64,000 bases of DNA from Rapana venosa. Lineage: Eukaryota > Mollusca > Gastropoda > Neogastropoda > Muricidae. Below are positions 33,413-43,335 of the stretch, piece by piece; the first letter of the stretch is position 1, and each line of letters starts with the position of its first letter. A program made the translations under genes and the position numbers. The notes beneath the pieces are model-generated. The model searched no databases. It saw only the letters and a program-made list of their open reading frames with translations, and was not told where the DNA came from. The stretch is from NCBI GenBank assembly GCA_028751875.1, contig CM054155.1, forward strand, positions 54,039,244-54,103,243, in the 5' to 3' direction.

Positions 33413-33640
33413 TCATTATCATCATCATTTATAGTGTAATAGTCGTCATCGTAATTTGTATCCAATTAATTAATCATAATCGTGATTTTTTTCATCGCAA
33501 TCATAATTTTCATCGTGATTTTTCCACCATTCACATCACTATTTTCATCATCATCGTCAACATCATTTCAGTCTTCATTCTCATTGTCATCGTCATCATC
33601 GTCATCATCATTCCAATCGTCATAAGCGAAATAAGCAACA
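33214..33640. repeat. (ATC)n trinucleotide region
   Basis: Interrupted CATCATCAT and ATTATCATC repeats, densest at 33360-33425. Long I- or M-rich frames on either strand are by-products of the repeat. Confidence 0.95.
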
Positions 33641-33678
33641 GCAGTAGCTTCATGGTCGGCGTTGTAGTGCCTAAAAGT

Positions 33679-33680
33679 GC

Positions 33681-33735
<55 letters not shown>

Positions 33736-33745
33736 AGTAGCCGTA

Positions 33746-33795
<50 letters not shown>

Positions 33796-33825
33796 TAGTA
33801 GTAGTAGTAGTAGTAGTAGTTAAGT
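33679..33825. repeat. (AGT)n trinucleotide repeat
   Basis: Nearly pure AGT/TAG repeats with two short interruptions near 33735 and 33795. From 33830 to 34140 I see no gene. Confidence 0.95.
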
Positions 33826-34306
33826 AGCTGTAAAGTGGAATTCAGTGAGTGGGAAACCCACTGGTCATACAGCCTCTCACTTTGCTGTTGCCCCCACCGT
33901 CAAGGGTTTAATCAAGAACTGTGATAAAGCCCAGGCGCCGACGGCATGAGTCACACAGGATGTATTGCAAGAGAGTGTGCATGTTGTGCAGACATGAAAG
34001 AATACATGTGGGAGCAAACATACGTGCCTGTATACACACATCTGCATGATTGTATGCATGTCTTAATGTGAATGTTAGTATGCATGCAGAGGTATGTTTG
34101 TGCTGCTGCCCATATGAATTTACATAAGTGTATGCATATGTGTCAGATCAGTCAGAGAAGTTCTCTGTTACTGCTACTGGTATCCATGTAACCCAGTACA
34201 ACCTGTCGCATGTGGGGGAGGAAACCCCAATAGAAAAAAAAAACATACGGAGACTTGGAGAGGAGATTGGCGCCACCAAGGAATATCCTGAGCCCACAGA
34301 AAAAAC

Positions 34307-35190
34307 ATGAAAGACAAATGCAAAGCCAATATGATACCGGATCGGTCGAGGCCCGGGTTACCAACGACCGCGCTTTCCATTGATCAACACCAGGGTGAAA
34401 ATGACAAGTCAGCTACTGGAGTTAAAACATTACTTAAGCTCCCTAGAGAACAGATCACCATTGGTACATGGAACGTCCGTACACTCTACCAGTGTGGAAA
34501 AATCAAAGAACTAGAGTATGAGCTTAGCCGCTATAAATGAACATTATTGGACTAGGAGAAGTGAGATGTACAGGATTTGGTGAGACATTGACTGAAGAAG
34601 GCAACAAGATCTGGTACAGTGGCCAAGAGAAACATCACCAACATGGAGTGGCATTTATTGTCAGAAAGGAAGTAGTGGAGTGCATTATCAGCTGTACACC
34701 GGCTTCCAGCAGGATTATCAGCATCCGGGTGTCGACCAAGCCCAAGAACATCACCACCATACAAATCTATGCACCATCATCTGACCATGCAGATGAAAAA
34801 GTAGAAGAATTTTACAAAGATCTTGAAGAGACCATTATGAAAATACCAAAGAAGGACATGATCATCATCCAAGGGGATTTTAACGCCTAAGTAGGTCCTG
34901 ACTCTTACAACCAATGGGCCGGAACAGTTGGTCAGTTTGGAACTGGAGATACCAACGACAGGGGACTACGTCTGCTGGAGTTTGCCTGCACCCACAGACT
35001 TACCATTGCCAATACCCTCTATCCCAACAAGCAGTCAAGGAGGACAACCTGGCATGCGCCAAACGGCAAGATCCATAACCGAATAGATTTTATCTAACAC
35101 CACGGCGCTTCAAATCCAGCATCAACAGAGCCAAAACAAGAACCTACCCTGGAGTTGACATAGGCAGCGACCACGACCTTGTGCTGCTGG
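34307..35190 (+). pseudogene. RTE LINE endonuclease domain
   Basis: APE-type endonuclease motifs in order: ITIGTWNVRTLYQCG (34458-34500), the strand containing the first active-site Asn; IIGLGEVRCTGFG (34540-34580), where the catalytic E lies; IIIQGDFNA (34860-34889), followed by a stop; RTTWHAPNGKIHNRIDFI (35040-35094), then a stop; and GSDHDLVLLVF (35163-35195) in a new frame with the catalytic SDH. The enzyme would nick target DNA for reverse transcription. Stop and frameshift positions match no known recoding scheme, so I treat them as decay. Confidence 0.85.
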
Positions 35191-35334
35191 TATTCAAAAT
35201 GAAGCTGAAGAAAAACAAACAGCCTGCAAACCCACGTATCAAATTTGACGTGGACAAACTGAAAGATCCAGATGTCGAGGAGATCTTCCAAGCTAAGCTT
35301 GGCAGACGTTTTGCGGCATTAACCCTCCTGGACA

Positions 35335-37361
35335 ATGACATCAATGACCTCACCAACAACTTTAATGAGGCAAGTCCGAGAAACAACAAAGGAGGTACTC
35401 GGTCGTAAGAGGAATAAACACCAGCCATGGACTACCAATGACATCTTGGACCTCTGCGATACAAGAAGAGCACTGAAACCAACCAGGTCTTTCAACCCTA
35501 AAGAATACCGGGAGGCCAACAATCTCGTGAAGAAGTCAATATTAAAGGTCAGAGAGAAGTGGATCAGTGATCAATGTGACGAGATCGAAAACCGCATGAA
35601 AGTGGGCAACAGTAAAAAGGCACACGACACCCTGAAGAAACTCACAAAACCACTTCAAACCAAATCATCAGTCATTGAAGACAGCTCCGGAAAGCTCCTC
35701 ACAGAAAGCTCAGCTGCATTGAACAGGTGGTCTGAGTATTGTAAAGAACTGTACAACTACCCAATACAACCTGACAAGAGCATAATAGAAGAGAAAGCAG
35801 CAACATCAAGAACACCCTCGCCATTACCTATACTGAGGGAAGAAGTGGAAGAAGCCATCCGCAGCTTACCAGTAGGAAAGTCCCCAGGAGCAGACAACAT
35901 ACCAGCAGAGCTGCTCAAGCATGGTGGCGAAACAGTCATCACACATGTTACGGCTATCTGTCAGAAAATTTGGGAGACAAAACAGAGGCCAACAGAATGG
36001 ACACAATCACTCATCATACCCCTGCCCAAGAAGGGGAATTTACGCCAATGCCAAAACTATAGAACAATCAGCCTCATCAGCCACGCCAGCAAGATCATGC
36101 TCAAAGTTATTTTGAACCGACTCAAGAAGGAGGCAAAAGAATACCTTGCAGAGGAACAAGCTGGGTTCATGGCATGCAGGAGCACAATCGAACATATTTT
36201 TAACTGCCACATTCTGATGGAAAAACATCTTCAACATCAGAGAGACCTGTTCCACAACTTCATCGACTTCAAGAAGACTTTCGAAAGAGTATGGCACGAA
36301 GGCCTGTGGCAGGTCCTCAGAATGTTTGGCATTGAAGAAGGACTAGTGCAAACCATTCAAACACTATACAACACCGCAAGCAGTGCAGTCCTTCTGAACA
36401 ATCAGGTCGGAGACTACTTCAAAACCACAGTTGGGGTCCGACAAGGATGCCTGTTATCTCCAGTCCTGTTTAATCTGTTCATGGAAAACATTATGAGAGA
36501 GACCCTCCATGACTTCCACTCTACCATCTCCATTGGCGGCAGACCCTCAACAACTTGCGGTTTGCCGATGACATTGACCTCATGGCCGGAAGTAACACAG
36601 AGCTGCAAGATCTTACGACCAGACTTGAGAACAGAGCTGGAGCATATGGGATGGAGGTGAGCTCGGAGAAAAGTAAAGTACTTGTGAACAGCACGAGCAA
36701 CGCCACTGCTAAAATTTACATGAACGGCCAGCAACTGGAGGAGGTAGACGCTTTTAAATACCTTAGCGCTACACTCACAAAGGACGGGCGATCGACGACA
36801 AAAATCAAAGTCAGACTAGCCATGGCAACATCTTCCATGACAAAACTCACCACCATATGGAAAAGTAAAGAGATCAGTTTCCCAATCAAACTAAAGCTCT
36901 ACAAAGCCCTAATTCAGACTATCCTGCTGTACGGAAGTGAAACCAGGACATTGACTGCTGAAACAGCAAAGCGAATCCAGTCATTCGAAACAAAATGCCA
37001 TAGAAAACTACTGGGCATATCCTGGTGAGAACGAAAGACCAATGAATTTATCAAGAGTCAAATAACACGGCTAGCAGGTCCACAGGAACCCCTTCTCACC
37101 ATCGTCAAGAAGAAAACGCTGACATGGTTCGGCCACGTCACCCGCCACAACACTCTGCCAAAAACAGTACTGCAGGGAACACTCGAAGGTGGCAGAAAGA
37201 GGGGAAGACAGAACAAGTCATGGATGGACAACATCAGAGAATGGACCAGGATGAATGACTCGGCACTACTGCGCAGAGCCGAGGACCGAGATGAATGGAG
37301 GAGGCTTACCACGGCATCGTCTTTCGTGTCTCCTCCACGACCGCCAATGTCACGGGACTGA
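35335..37361 (+). pseudogene. RTE LINE reverse transcriptase and C-terminal tail
   Basis: A 441-codon frame (35335-36660) holds the linker and fingers: PWTTNDILDLCDTRRALKP, VGKSPGADNIPAELLKHGG, and TEWTQSLIIPLPKKGN with CQNYRTISLIS. It also holds motif A, FIDFKKTFERVW (about residue 308, where AFD is changed to TFE), and motif B, GVRQGCLLSPVLFNLFME (about residue 367). The catalytic box is in the next frame (36555-37028) as LRFADDIDLMAG, followed by GMEVSSEKSKVLVNS and FKYLSATLTKDG. After a stop at about 37026, the tail reads LTWFGHVTRHN, TVLQGTLEGG, DNIREWTRM and [11 protein letters not shown]. Loss of the motif A aspartate and the frame changes indicate a dead copy. Confidence 0.88.
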
Positions 37362-37376
37362 TGATGATGATGATGA

Positions 37377-38876
37377 GCTGTAATTTGTTCTGTGTCGCCC
37401 AGTTTTTAATATCTTTAAAGCAGTGAGCCATATTTGTCAGGAGAGAAGGCAGATTTTCTGGAGTGTCGCTGCTTAGGTTTATTATATGTGACAGTGGGGC
37501 AGTGTAAAGAGTGAAGAGAAGAGGTCCTAGAACTGATCCCTGTGGGACTCCGCATTCCAGTTTGGCAGGTATTGATTGAATCTTGTTTACTGCAACTGTC
37601 TGGAATCGGTCAGTAAGGTATGAATTAAACTAGGTGAGGGCTGTGCCAGTAACACAGAACGTTTTTTGAAGACGGGAGAGAAGAATTTAGTGGTATATAG
37701 TGTCGAAGGCTGCCGATAAGTCGAGTAGAGTGAAAAGGGATATTTTCCCTGAGTCAGAAGGGAGTAGAAGCGTGTTTAAGGTATGTACTAGGGTGGTTTC
37801 AGTGTCAGAATTGTCATGATTTCACAGGATGAAAGAAAACGAAAAGAATGCCAGAGAATTAGTGATCAGGAAGTACAGGCTGGAAAAGGAGTCTGATCCA
37901 GTTTGGAACGAATGTTATGGACTTTTTTCAGAAAAGAATGCAGAAAATGTATAAGGAAGTTCAGAGTGGTTGTGAATGGAAGGCAGAGGGCTTACCTTCA
38001 CAGATTTTAGAAGAGTAGTTGTGAGGGAAAAGAAAGATTTCATAGACGTGGGATCAAGAACTTGAGAAGAGTAATACTTTATTTTCTCTGAAAGAATTAA
38101 AGATTTTACTTTGTTTACTTGTTTTCGAAAGAGCTGCTTATTAATTTCCGTTTGTGATTTTCGCCACTGCCACTCTAGTTGCCTGCGTTTGCGCTTTGCG
38201 ACCTGGATGCCATGGGTGTACCATGGCGCACATGGCCTATCAGGCAGGAGACGGTCAGTGGGAAGTGCATGCTCATCAAGCAATTGGATGAGAACATCAT
38301 TGTAGTGTTTAGAGTAGTTAATGTTGTCAGAGGTTTGTGATAGACGTTCAGCAGCTTGTGAAGTGAAAGTTTGATTATATGTGGCCTTGAGGTTGCGACG
38401 GGTGACATACTTTTTCTTTCTGATAGGCTTTGCAATGTTTAGATAGAAAAGAACATCGAAATGATCAGAAAGTAGTTCATCAGTGATAGATACAGATGTG
38501 ATCAGATCTTGGGAAACATCGGTGAGTAGCCAGTTTAAAATATGTCCTGATTTGTGCGTCGCTGCGTTTACCAGCTGATAAATAAAGTGGTTTGACAAAG
38601 AAAGAGAAAGACGTTTGACATCAGAAGAAGACTGGATATCAAAGTGGAAGTTAAAGTCACCGAGAATGATCAGCTTTCTGGGAGAGAGGCTGTAGCGATC
38701 CAGGAGTGACTGAAACTCTTGATGGAAAATGTCAGATTATTCTTATGGCGGTGGACGTGGTCGAGAAAGACATCAGAAAGTAACAGAGTGGCCAGGTGTG
38801 TTGAGGTTGAGTTCACATACTTTGAAAGATTCAGGTGAGAAAGGAGGGGAGTGACGGAAAGAAAGAGCAGGTTCAA
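37377..38876 (-). mobile_element. CR1/L2-like LINE, copy B, 3' part missing
   Basis: Minus-strand endonuclease and linker frames are at 38670-38876 (LSHLNLSKYV) and 37915-38598. The latter holds HILNWLLTDVSQDL, LLSDHFDVLFYLNIAKPI, LPDRPCAPWYTHG and KRKRRQLEWQWRK. Between 37915 and 37377 short RT pieces follow: a GVPQGS segment near 37545 and a TAPLSHII segment near 37480. An internal deletion near 37820 joins the linker to a segment that lies several hundred bases further on in copy D. The element stops at 37377, where the RTE (TGA)n tail begins. The RT catalytic box and the whole 3' end are missing. Confidence 0.85.
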
Positions 38877-38884
38877 ATGTATCT

Positions 38885-39722
38885 TTATAAACGATGGCAG
38901 TGTGTTGTATCAGTTTGTTATATCAGTGTGTTACATCAGTGTGTGAGTCACTGTGTTACATCCGTGTGTTGTGTCAGTGTGTTGTGTCAGTGTGTTGTAT
39001 CAGTGTGTTGTATGAGTGTGTTGTATCAGTGTGTTGGTGTATAAGTGTGTTGTATCAGTGTGTTGTTGTATAAGTGTGTTGTATCAGTGCATTGTATCAG
39101 GGTGTTGTATCAGTGCATTGTATCAGTGTGTTGTGTCAGTGTGTTGTATCAGTGTGTTGTGTCAGTGTGTTGTATCAGTATGTTGTATCCGTGTATTGTA
39201 TCAGTGTGTTGTATCAGTGTGTTGTATCAGTGTATTGTATCAGTGCATCGTATCAGTGTGTTGTATCAGTGTGTCGTATCAGTGTGTTGCATTGGCGTGC
39301 TTCATCAGTGTGCTGTATCTGTGTATAGCGTCAGTGTGTTATAACGATATGTTGTATAAGTGTGTTATGTCAGTGTGCAGCATCAGTGTGTTTCAACAGT
39401 GTGATGTATCAATGCTTTTTATCAGTGTGTTGTATCAGTGTCTTGTATCAGTGTGTTGTATCAGTGTGCTGTATATCGGTGTGTTGTATCAGTGTGTTGT
39501 ATCAGTGTGCTGTATCAGTGTGTTGTATCAGTATGCTGTATCAGTGTGTTGTATCAGTGTGCTATACCAATGTGCTGTATCAGTGTGTTGTATCAGTGTG
39601 TTGTATCAGTGTGTTGTATCAGTGTGTTGTATCAGTGTGTTGTACCAGTGTGCTGTATCAATGTGCTGTATCAGTGTGTTGTATCAGTGTGTTGTATAAG
39701 TGTGTTGTATTAGTGTGTTTTT
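38885..39722 (+). repeat. 13-bp minisatellite, roughly 60 copies
   Basis: The unit is CAGTGTGTTGTAT with single-base variants (TGCTG, TGTCG, TGCAT) scattered through the array. Period 13 makes the reading frame cycle every 39 nt, and none of the three + phases of the unit contains a stop. This produces an open frame of 227 codons with the 13-residue period VLYQCVVSVCCIS. The array ends about 37 bp before the AG of the next exon acceptor. Confidence 0.95.
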
Positions 39723-39759
39723 GTATTGTACATTGATCTTGCTTTCTGCTTCTCTTCAG

Positions 39760-39855
39760 GGCTGAATATTCGCGACAACTGTGCGGGAGAATATGTTTCA
39801 CTTCTGGACAAGCCCTGCCGTTCTGGAACTGTCTGCACAAGCAGCCAAGTGTGTC
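39760..39855 (+). CDS. Host gene internal exon 3: Cys-rich EB-like module
   Basis: The exon is 96 nt, preceded by a pyrimidine-rich tract ending TTCTGCTTCTCTTCAG and followed by GTGAGT. It is phase 1 at both ends (2 nt, 31 codons, 1 nt). The peptide is LNIRDNCAGEYVSLLDKPCR, then SGTVCTSSQVC, spacing C-x12-C-x5-C-x5-C. The first loop is longer than in the other modules. The junction codon with exon 2 reads arginine, without a stop. Directly upstream is the 13-bp minisatellite. A partial decayed copy of this exon lies at 40515-40590. Confidence 0.78.
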
Positions 39856-39956
39856 GTGAGTAGTCTCTGTACTCATTGTATTGTATGTTGTACTGTGTTG
39901 CATTGGGTTATATTGTATTGTATTCTAGTGTAGAGTAGTGTAGTATAGTGCAGTGG

Positions 39957-40304
39957 TTTTTTAATATTATTTTCTATCGAGGATGATGGAATAAGCACTT
40001 ACGTGCTTTTTACATCTAGTCCCCGTGTGTATGCGGTTTTGTAAATTCTGTCTTCTGTTCCCACTGGCACACAATGGACTACTCTTACGCAAAGCGGAAC
40101 AGGATTTAACGTGTGCGCAAGATGTTCTGCGTGCGTTCGCAAAACTGGGCCTCGGTTTATAGTCTCATCCGAAGGACCTTTGGGGAGAGTGGAGACTGCA
40201 CTGAGGTTAACTCCAGGGAAAAATATCCCCTTGAACGGGAATCGAACCCGGATCGTCAGATTGCGAATGCAATATTCTAACCACTAGGCTATCCCGTCGC
40301 CCGA
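39957..40304 (-). mobile_element. tRNA-derived SINE, minus-strand copy
   Basis: The reverse strand starts with a tRNA-like head. Box A, TAGCCTAGTGG, is the complement of 40280-40290, and box B, GGGTTCGATTCC, is the complement of about 40238-40249. The remaining 250 bp match the + strand copy at 41281-41622 throughout, ending in an A/T-rich tail at 39957. It sits inside a GTGTA-type pentanucleotide repeat, which continues on both sides. Confidence 0.9.
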
Positions 40305-40309
40305 CGTGT

Positions 40310-40505
40310 CTTGTAGTGTAACGAAGTGTAATGTAGTAGAGTGTAGTGAAGTGTAGTGCAGTGCAGTGTAGTGTAGTGCAGTGCAGTGCAGTGCAGTGCA
40401 GTGTAGTGCAGTGCAGTGTAGTGTAGTGTAGTGTGGTGTAGTGTAGTGTCGTGTCGTGTCGTGTAGTGTAGTGCTGTGTAGTGAGGTGTATTGTAATGTA
40501 GTGTA
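40310..40505. repeat. (AGTGT/AGTGC)n pentanucleotide repeat
   Basis: About 190 bp of AGTGT and AGTGC units. Related units at 39900-39955, on the far side of the SINE, indicate that the SINE was inserted into this repeat. Confidence 0.9.
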
Positions 40506-40514
40506 TCTTTGCTT

Positions 40515-40590
40515 TACTTCATGACGAGCCCTGTTGCTCTGGCATTCTCTGCACACACAGCCAAGTGTTGTCCTGAGTACTCTCTGTACT
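40515..40590 (+). pseudogene. Decayed duplicate of host exon 3, 3' half
   Basis: The sequence reads GACGAGCCCTGTTGCTCTGG, then ATTCTCTGCACACACAGCCA and AGTGTTGTCCTGAGTA. It aligns with the 3' half and donor of the exon at 39760-39855, and similarity continues about 20 bp into the intron (CTCTCTGTACTT versus GTCTCTGTACTC). The last cysteine codon is altered and the donor GTGAGT now reads CTGAGT. The encoded HDEPCCSGILCTHSQV therefore cannot be spliced normally. The 5' half of the exon is absent. Confidence 0.75.
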
Positions 40591-40604
40591 TATTATTTCA
40601 CTGT

Positions 40605-40682
40605 GCTTGCGCACACACACAAAATCAAACACATACACTCACATTCACACACACATAAAACACAACAAATATATATATATAT

Positions 40683-40718
<36 letters not shown>

Positions 40719-40737
40719 TATATTATATTTATATATA

Positions 40738-40773
<36 letters not shown>

Positions 40774-40800
40774 TGTATGTATGTATGTATGTATGTATAT
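40605..40800. repeat. (CA)n, (TA)n and (GTAT)n block
   Basis: CA-rich sequence gives way to (TA)n (about 40668-40745) and then (GTAT)n (about 40745-40798). The block ends about 50 bp before exon 4. Confidence 0.95.
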
Positions 40801-40849
40801 TCCTGTACTGACAAACAGATGGATGCACATGTTGTGGTAATGTGTGCAG

Positions 40850-40936
40850 AAGCAAAACTGCTACACACCTGCGTTAACAACACGGACTGTCAGACTGGTG
40901 TGTGTGGTGCCAGACCGAACTCTGTCAAAAAATGCA
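40850..40936 (+). CDS. Host gene internal exon 4: Cys-rich EB-like module
   Basis: The exon is 87 nt, preceded by TGTGGTAATGTGTGCAG and followed by GTGAGT. It is phase 1 at both ends (2 nt, 28 codons, 1 nt). The peptide is AKLLHTCVNNTDCQTGVCG, then ARPNSVKKC, spacing C-x5-C-x4-C-x9-C. The acceptor tract is weak in pyrimidines compared with the other three, so use of this exon is slightly less certain. The junction codon with exon 3 reads glutamine, with no stop. The intron between exons 3 and 4 is about 1 kb. No fifth exon was recognised downstream in the readable sequence. Confidence 0.72.
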
Positions 40937-40972
40937 GTGAGTATCTCAGACTGTAGTGTGATTCAGTGTCAG

Positions 40973-42120
40973 TGTGCAGTTTGAAAGTACCTGCCCACTC
41001 ATGCACCATCCAAACTAGTCACATTTCTCATTCTCTCACGTCTGGGCTATTACAATTCTCTTCTGGCTGGTCTGCCAGCATCATATTTCCATTCCCTTCA
41101 ACATATACAAAACTCTGCAGCTCGCCTAGTCCTCAGAAAGAAAAAAATCTGAGCACATTAGTCCTCTCTTGAGATCTCTCAACTGGTTGCCTGTACCACA
41201 GAAAGTAAACTAAAAGATCAATACTCTATGTTAGAAAATGCCTCCATAAAACAGCACCCTCCTATCTGTGTGAATTTCACGGGGACGGGATAGCCTAGTG
41301 GTTAGAACATTGCGCTCGCAATCTGACGACCCGGGTTCGATTTCCGTTCAAGGGGATATTTTCCTCTGGAGTTAACATCAGTGCAGACTCCACTCTCCCC
41401 AAAAGTCCTTCGGATGAGACTATAAACCGAGGCCCCGTGTGCGAACGCACGCAGAACATCTTGCGCACACGTTGAATCCTGTTCCGCTTTTCGTAAAAGT
41501 AGGCCATTGTGTGCGGTGGAAACAGATGACAGAATTTACAAAACCGCATACACACGGGGACTAGATGTAAAAACGCAATAAGTGCTTATTCCATTATCCT
41601 CGATATAAAAGAAAAAAAATGTCTCCACCTGTACACTCCTTCTCGTTCCCTCCGCTCTGCTGCAGATACCTTATGCTTAAGACTACCTAGATTCAATCAG
41701 TCCACCGTTGGCCTTTCGCTCTTTCTCTGTTTCTGATCCATTGATCTGGAATGACCTCCCTCTCTCCCTTCGCCAAAAGCCTTCTTAAGACGCTTTTAAA
41801 TCCGGCCTCAAGACACATTTATTTCAAAGCTAACATTCCCCCCTCTTGTTCCATTTCATTTTTGTCCCTGCCCTCAACAGCCAAAACCCCCATCACCCTT
41901 CCAGAGTGTAAACCTTTCTGTGTGTGCACGAATGTGCGTGTGTGTGCTTGCGTGCGTGTGAGCGCGTGTGTATACATTTGAACTTTTAAAAAATACTATT
42001 AATTGTAACTGGATGCATGTGAATGAGTATGATGAATGAAAGCGCTTTGATTTGTTTTGTTGTAAGATATAGTGCTATATAAATTCCATGTATTATTATT
42101 GTTATTATTATTATTATTAT
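40973..42120 (+). mobile_element. CR1/L2-like LINE, copy C, 3' fragment split by a SINE
   Basis: Sequence from 40973 encodes KYLPTHAPSKLVTFLILSRL, then LLAGLPAS and QNSAARLVLRKKK, the C-terminal part of the CR1/L2 protein. After the SINE (41281-41622) the same protein resumes with the RSAADTLCLRLPRFNQSTVG-equivalent segment. A GT-rich stretch (41918-41970) follows, then the conserved 3' end AAGCGCTTTGATTTGTTTTG with AGTGCTATATAAATTCCATG, and (ATT)n at 42090-42120. It begins 36 bp after the exon 4 donor, so it lies in an intron or 3' flank. Confidence 0.9.
41281..41622 (+). mobile_element. tRNA-derived SINE inside CR1/L2 copy C
   Basis: Box A TAGCCTAGTGG lies at 41291-41301 and box B GGGTTCGATTTCC at about 41333-41345, spaced as in tRNA promoters. 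The body of about 250 bp includes ACCGAGGCCCCGTGTGCGAA and ACACACGGGGACTAGATGTA. It ends CCTCGATATAAAAGAAAAAA. The LINE reading frame stops at the left edge and resumes at the right edge, so the SINE is the younger insertion. No convincing target-site duplication was read. Confidence 0.92.
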
Positions 42121-42141
42121 TCTCTTTCTTTGCATTGTGTG

Positions 42142-42510
42142 TGTCACGGTTCGCATAATTATGCGTATAATTCCGTGCATTACTCAAAGCTATTTCTTTC
42201 TCTGTGTGTCTGGATGCTGGTGTCTTTCTGTGTTCACATTCGCATTTTTTTACGTACGTGGTGAACTCCAGCTTAGTGGCATGCATATTCCTTTTTCTCT
42301 GCAATTGTACATGCAGGTTAGCTTCTCGTGAAGTTCCTGGCCGTGAGTTAGGGTTTGAATGGCCAGCTGAGTAGCAGCAGCTTTAAATAAGAGGAGGTCT
42401 TGACTTGAGAAGCAGGAAGAGATTCGGTCTTTGGCTGAAGTTCGTTGGTCGCCGTTCCAAGTAGGCTGTTTGGCGCCGCATAGTGTTGTGTCTCTATATG
42501 GAGAGCGGGA

Positions 42511-42541
<31 letters not shown>

Positions 42542-43335
42542 AGCTTTGAGTAGTTCAGGCTCCTGTGAACCCGGGCTTCGTTCTTCGTTGTTACGTCGTG
42601 TCCGTCCTGTCAACGTCTTCCTTGAGGTGCAGGAGTGCACCGTACTTCCTGTGGTGTTGTGTCTCTTCTTGGAGAGCAAAGGGGGAGCATTCATTTTTAA
42701 GTGGTTTGGGCTCCCGGGTACCAGTCTACGTCTTCGATGTGCTGTCAGTTTTGTCCACATCTTTCTTGGGGTGCAGGAGTGCACCTTGTTCTTTCTCAGT
42801 GACAGGTTCCTGTGGGTGCCTCCAGCGGTGGAGTCGTGCCTGGAGAGGGTGCAGCCCGGTGTGCCCGGAGGAGTCGCCGATGTCTTGCTCCTTGACCCTC
42901 TGTCCCTTTATCCCCTGGATCCACGTTCTTTTTCCCCCATGACCCGTTTCCCTTCTCCCTGCTGCCCTGTCCACCCGTGACTCTCCTCGAGGACTTCGGC
43001 CTACCCTGATCTATCCCTCGGTGTTTGTTTGTGAGAAGCAGCTTGTGACTGTGAGGGAAGTGGGAAAAGCTTCATCAAGCGGGTTTCAGAACTGTGCAGA
43101 AGAGGGGAGAGCATTATTAAGTTCGGACTTGGAGTGTGTGTGAATCTGTGGTGTGTGTGAATCTGTGTGTGTGTGTGTGAAAGTCGATTTAAATATTTGT
43201 CTGATTGGGATTGTTTTGATTTTTTTTTAAAGTAAAGTCTGGAACTTTTCTTCGGTGTTCTGTGATTGGTGTTGTCGGGAAGATAGTTAGAGAGGGCATG
43301 GGTTGGGGGTTACCCACAATTCCTATGGAGCGTGA

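Larger units (their letters stand above)
34140..37376 (+). mobile_element. RTE-clade LINE, near full length
   Basis: The endonuclease starts near 34460, the RT runs from 35335 to 36700, and the C-terminal tail ends at about 37361 with a stop. Only a short run of (TGA)n, GATGATGATGATGA, follows. A very short 3'UTR ending in a TGA-type microsatellite is characteristic of RTE elements. The 5' boundary is approximate. The RTE end sits flush against a minus-strand CR1/L2 copy at 37377. Point stops at about 34538, 34889 and 37026 and frameshifts near 35100, 35400 and 36550 make it inactive, but it is the best RTE reference in the window. Confidence 0.9.

Noticed and set aside
33101..33465. I-rich and M-rich ORFs over the ATC repeat
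   Set aside because: They are trinucleotide repeat translations. Only the 84-nt exon at 33113-33196 has splice sites and a conserved pattern.
39016..39699. A 227-codon ORF of VLYQCVVSVCCIS repeats
   Set aside because: The 13-bp minisatellite has no stop in any + phase, so long frames are automatic. The array lies in an intron.
41281..41345. tRNA gene with A and B boxes
   Set aside because: The anticodon arm and acceptor stem do not form a normal tRNA, and the same head with a 250-bp body occurs three times, so it is a SINE.
42483..42980. A 165-codon + strand ORF
   Set aside because: It lies inside the putative LTR, begins in a G run and spans an internal duplication. No domain is recognised.
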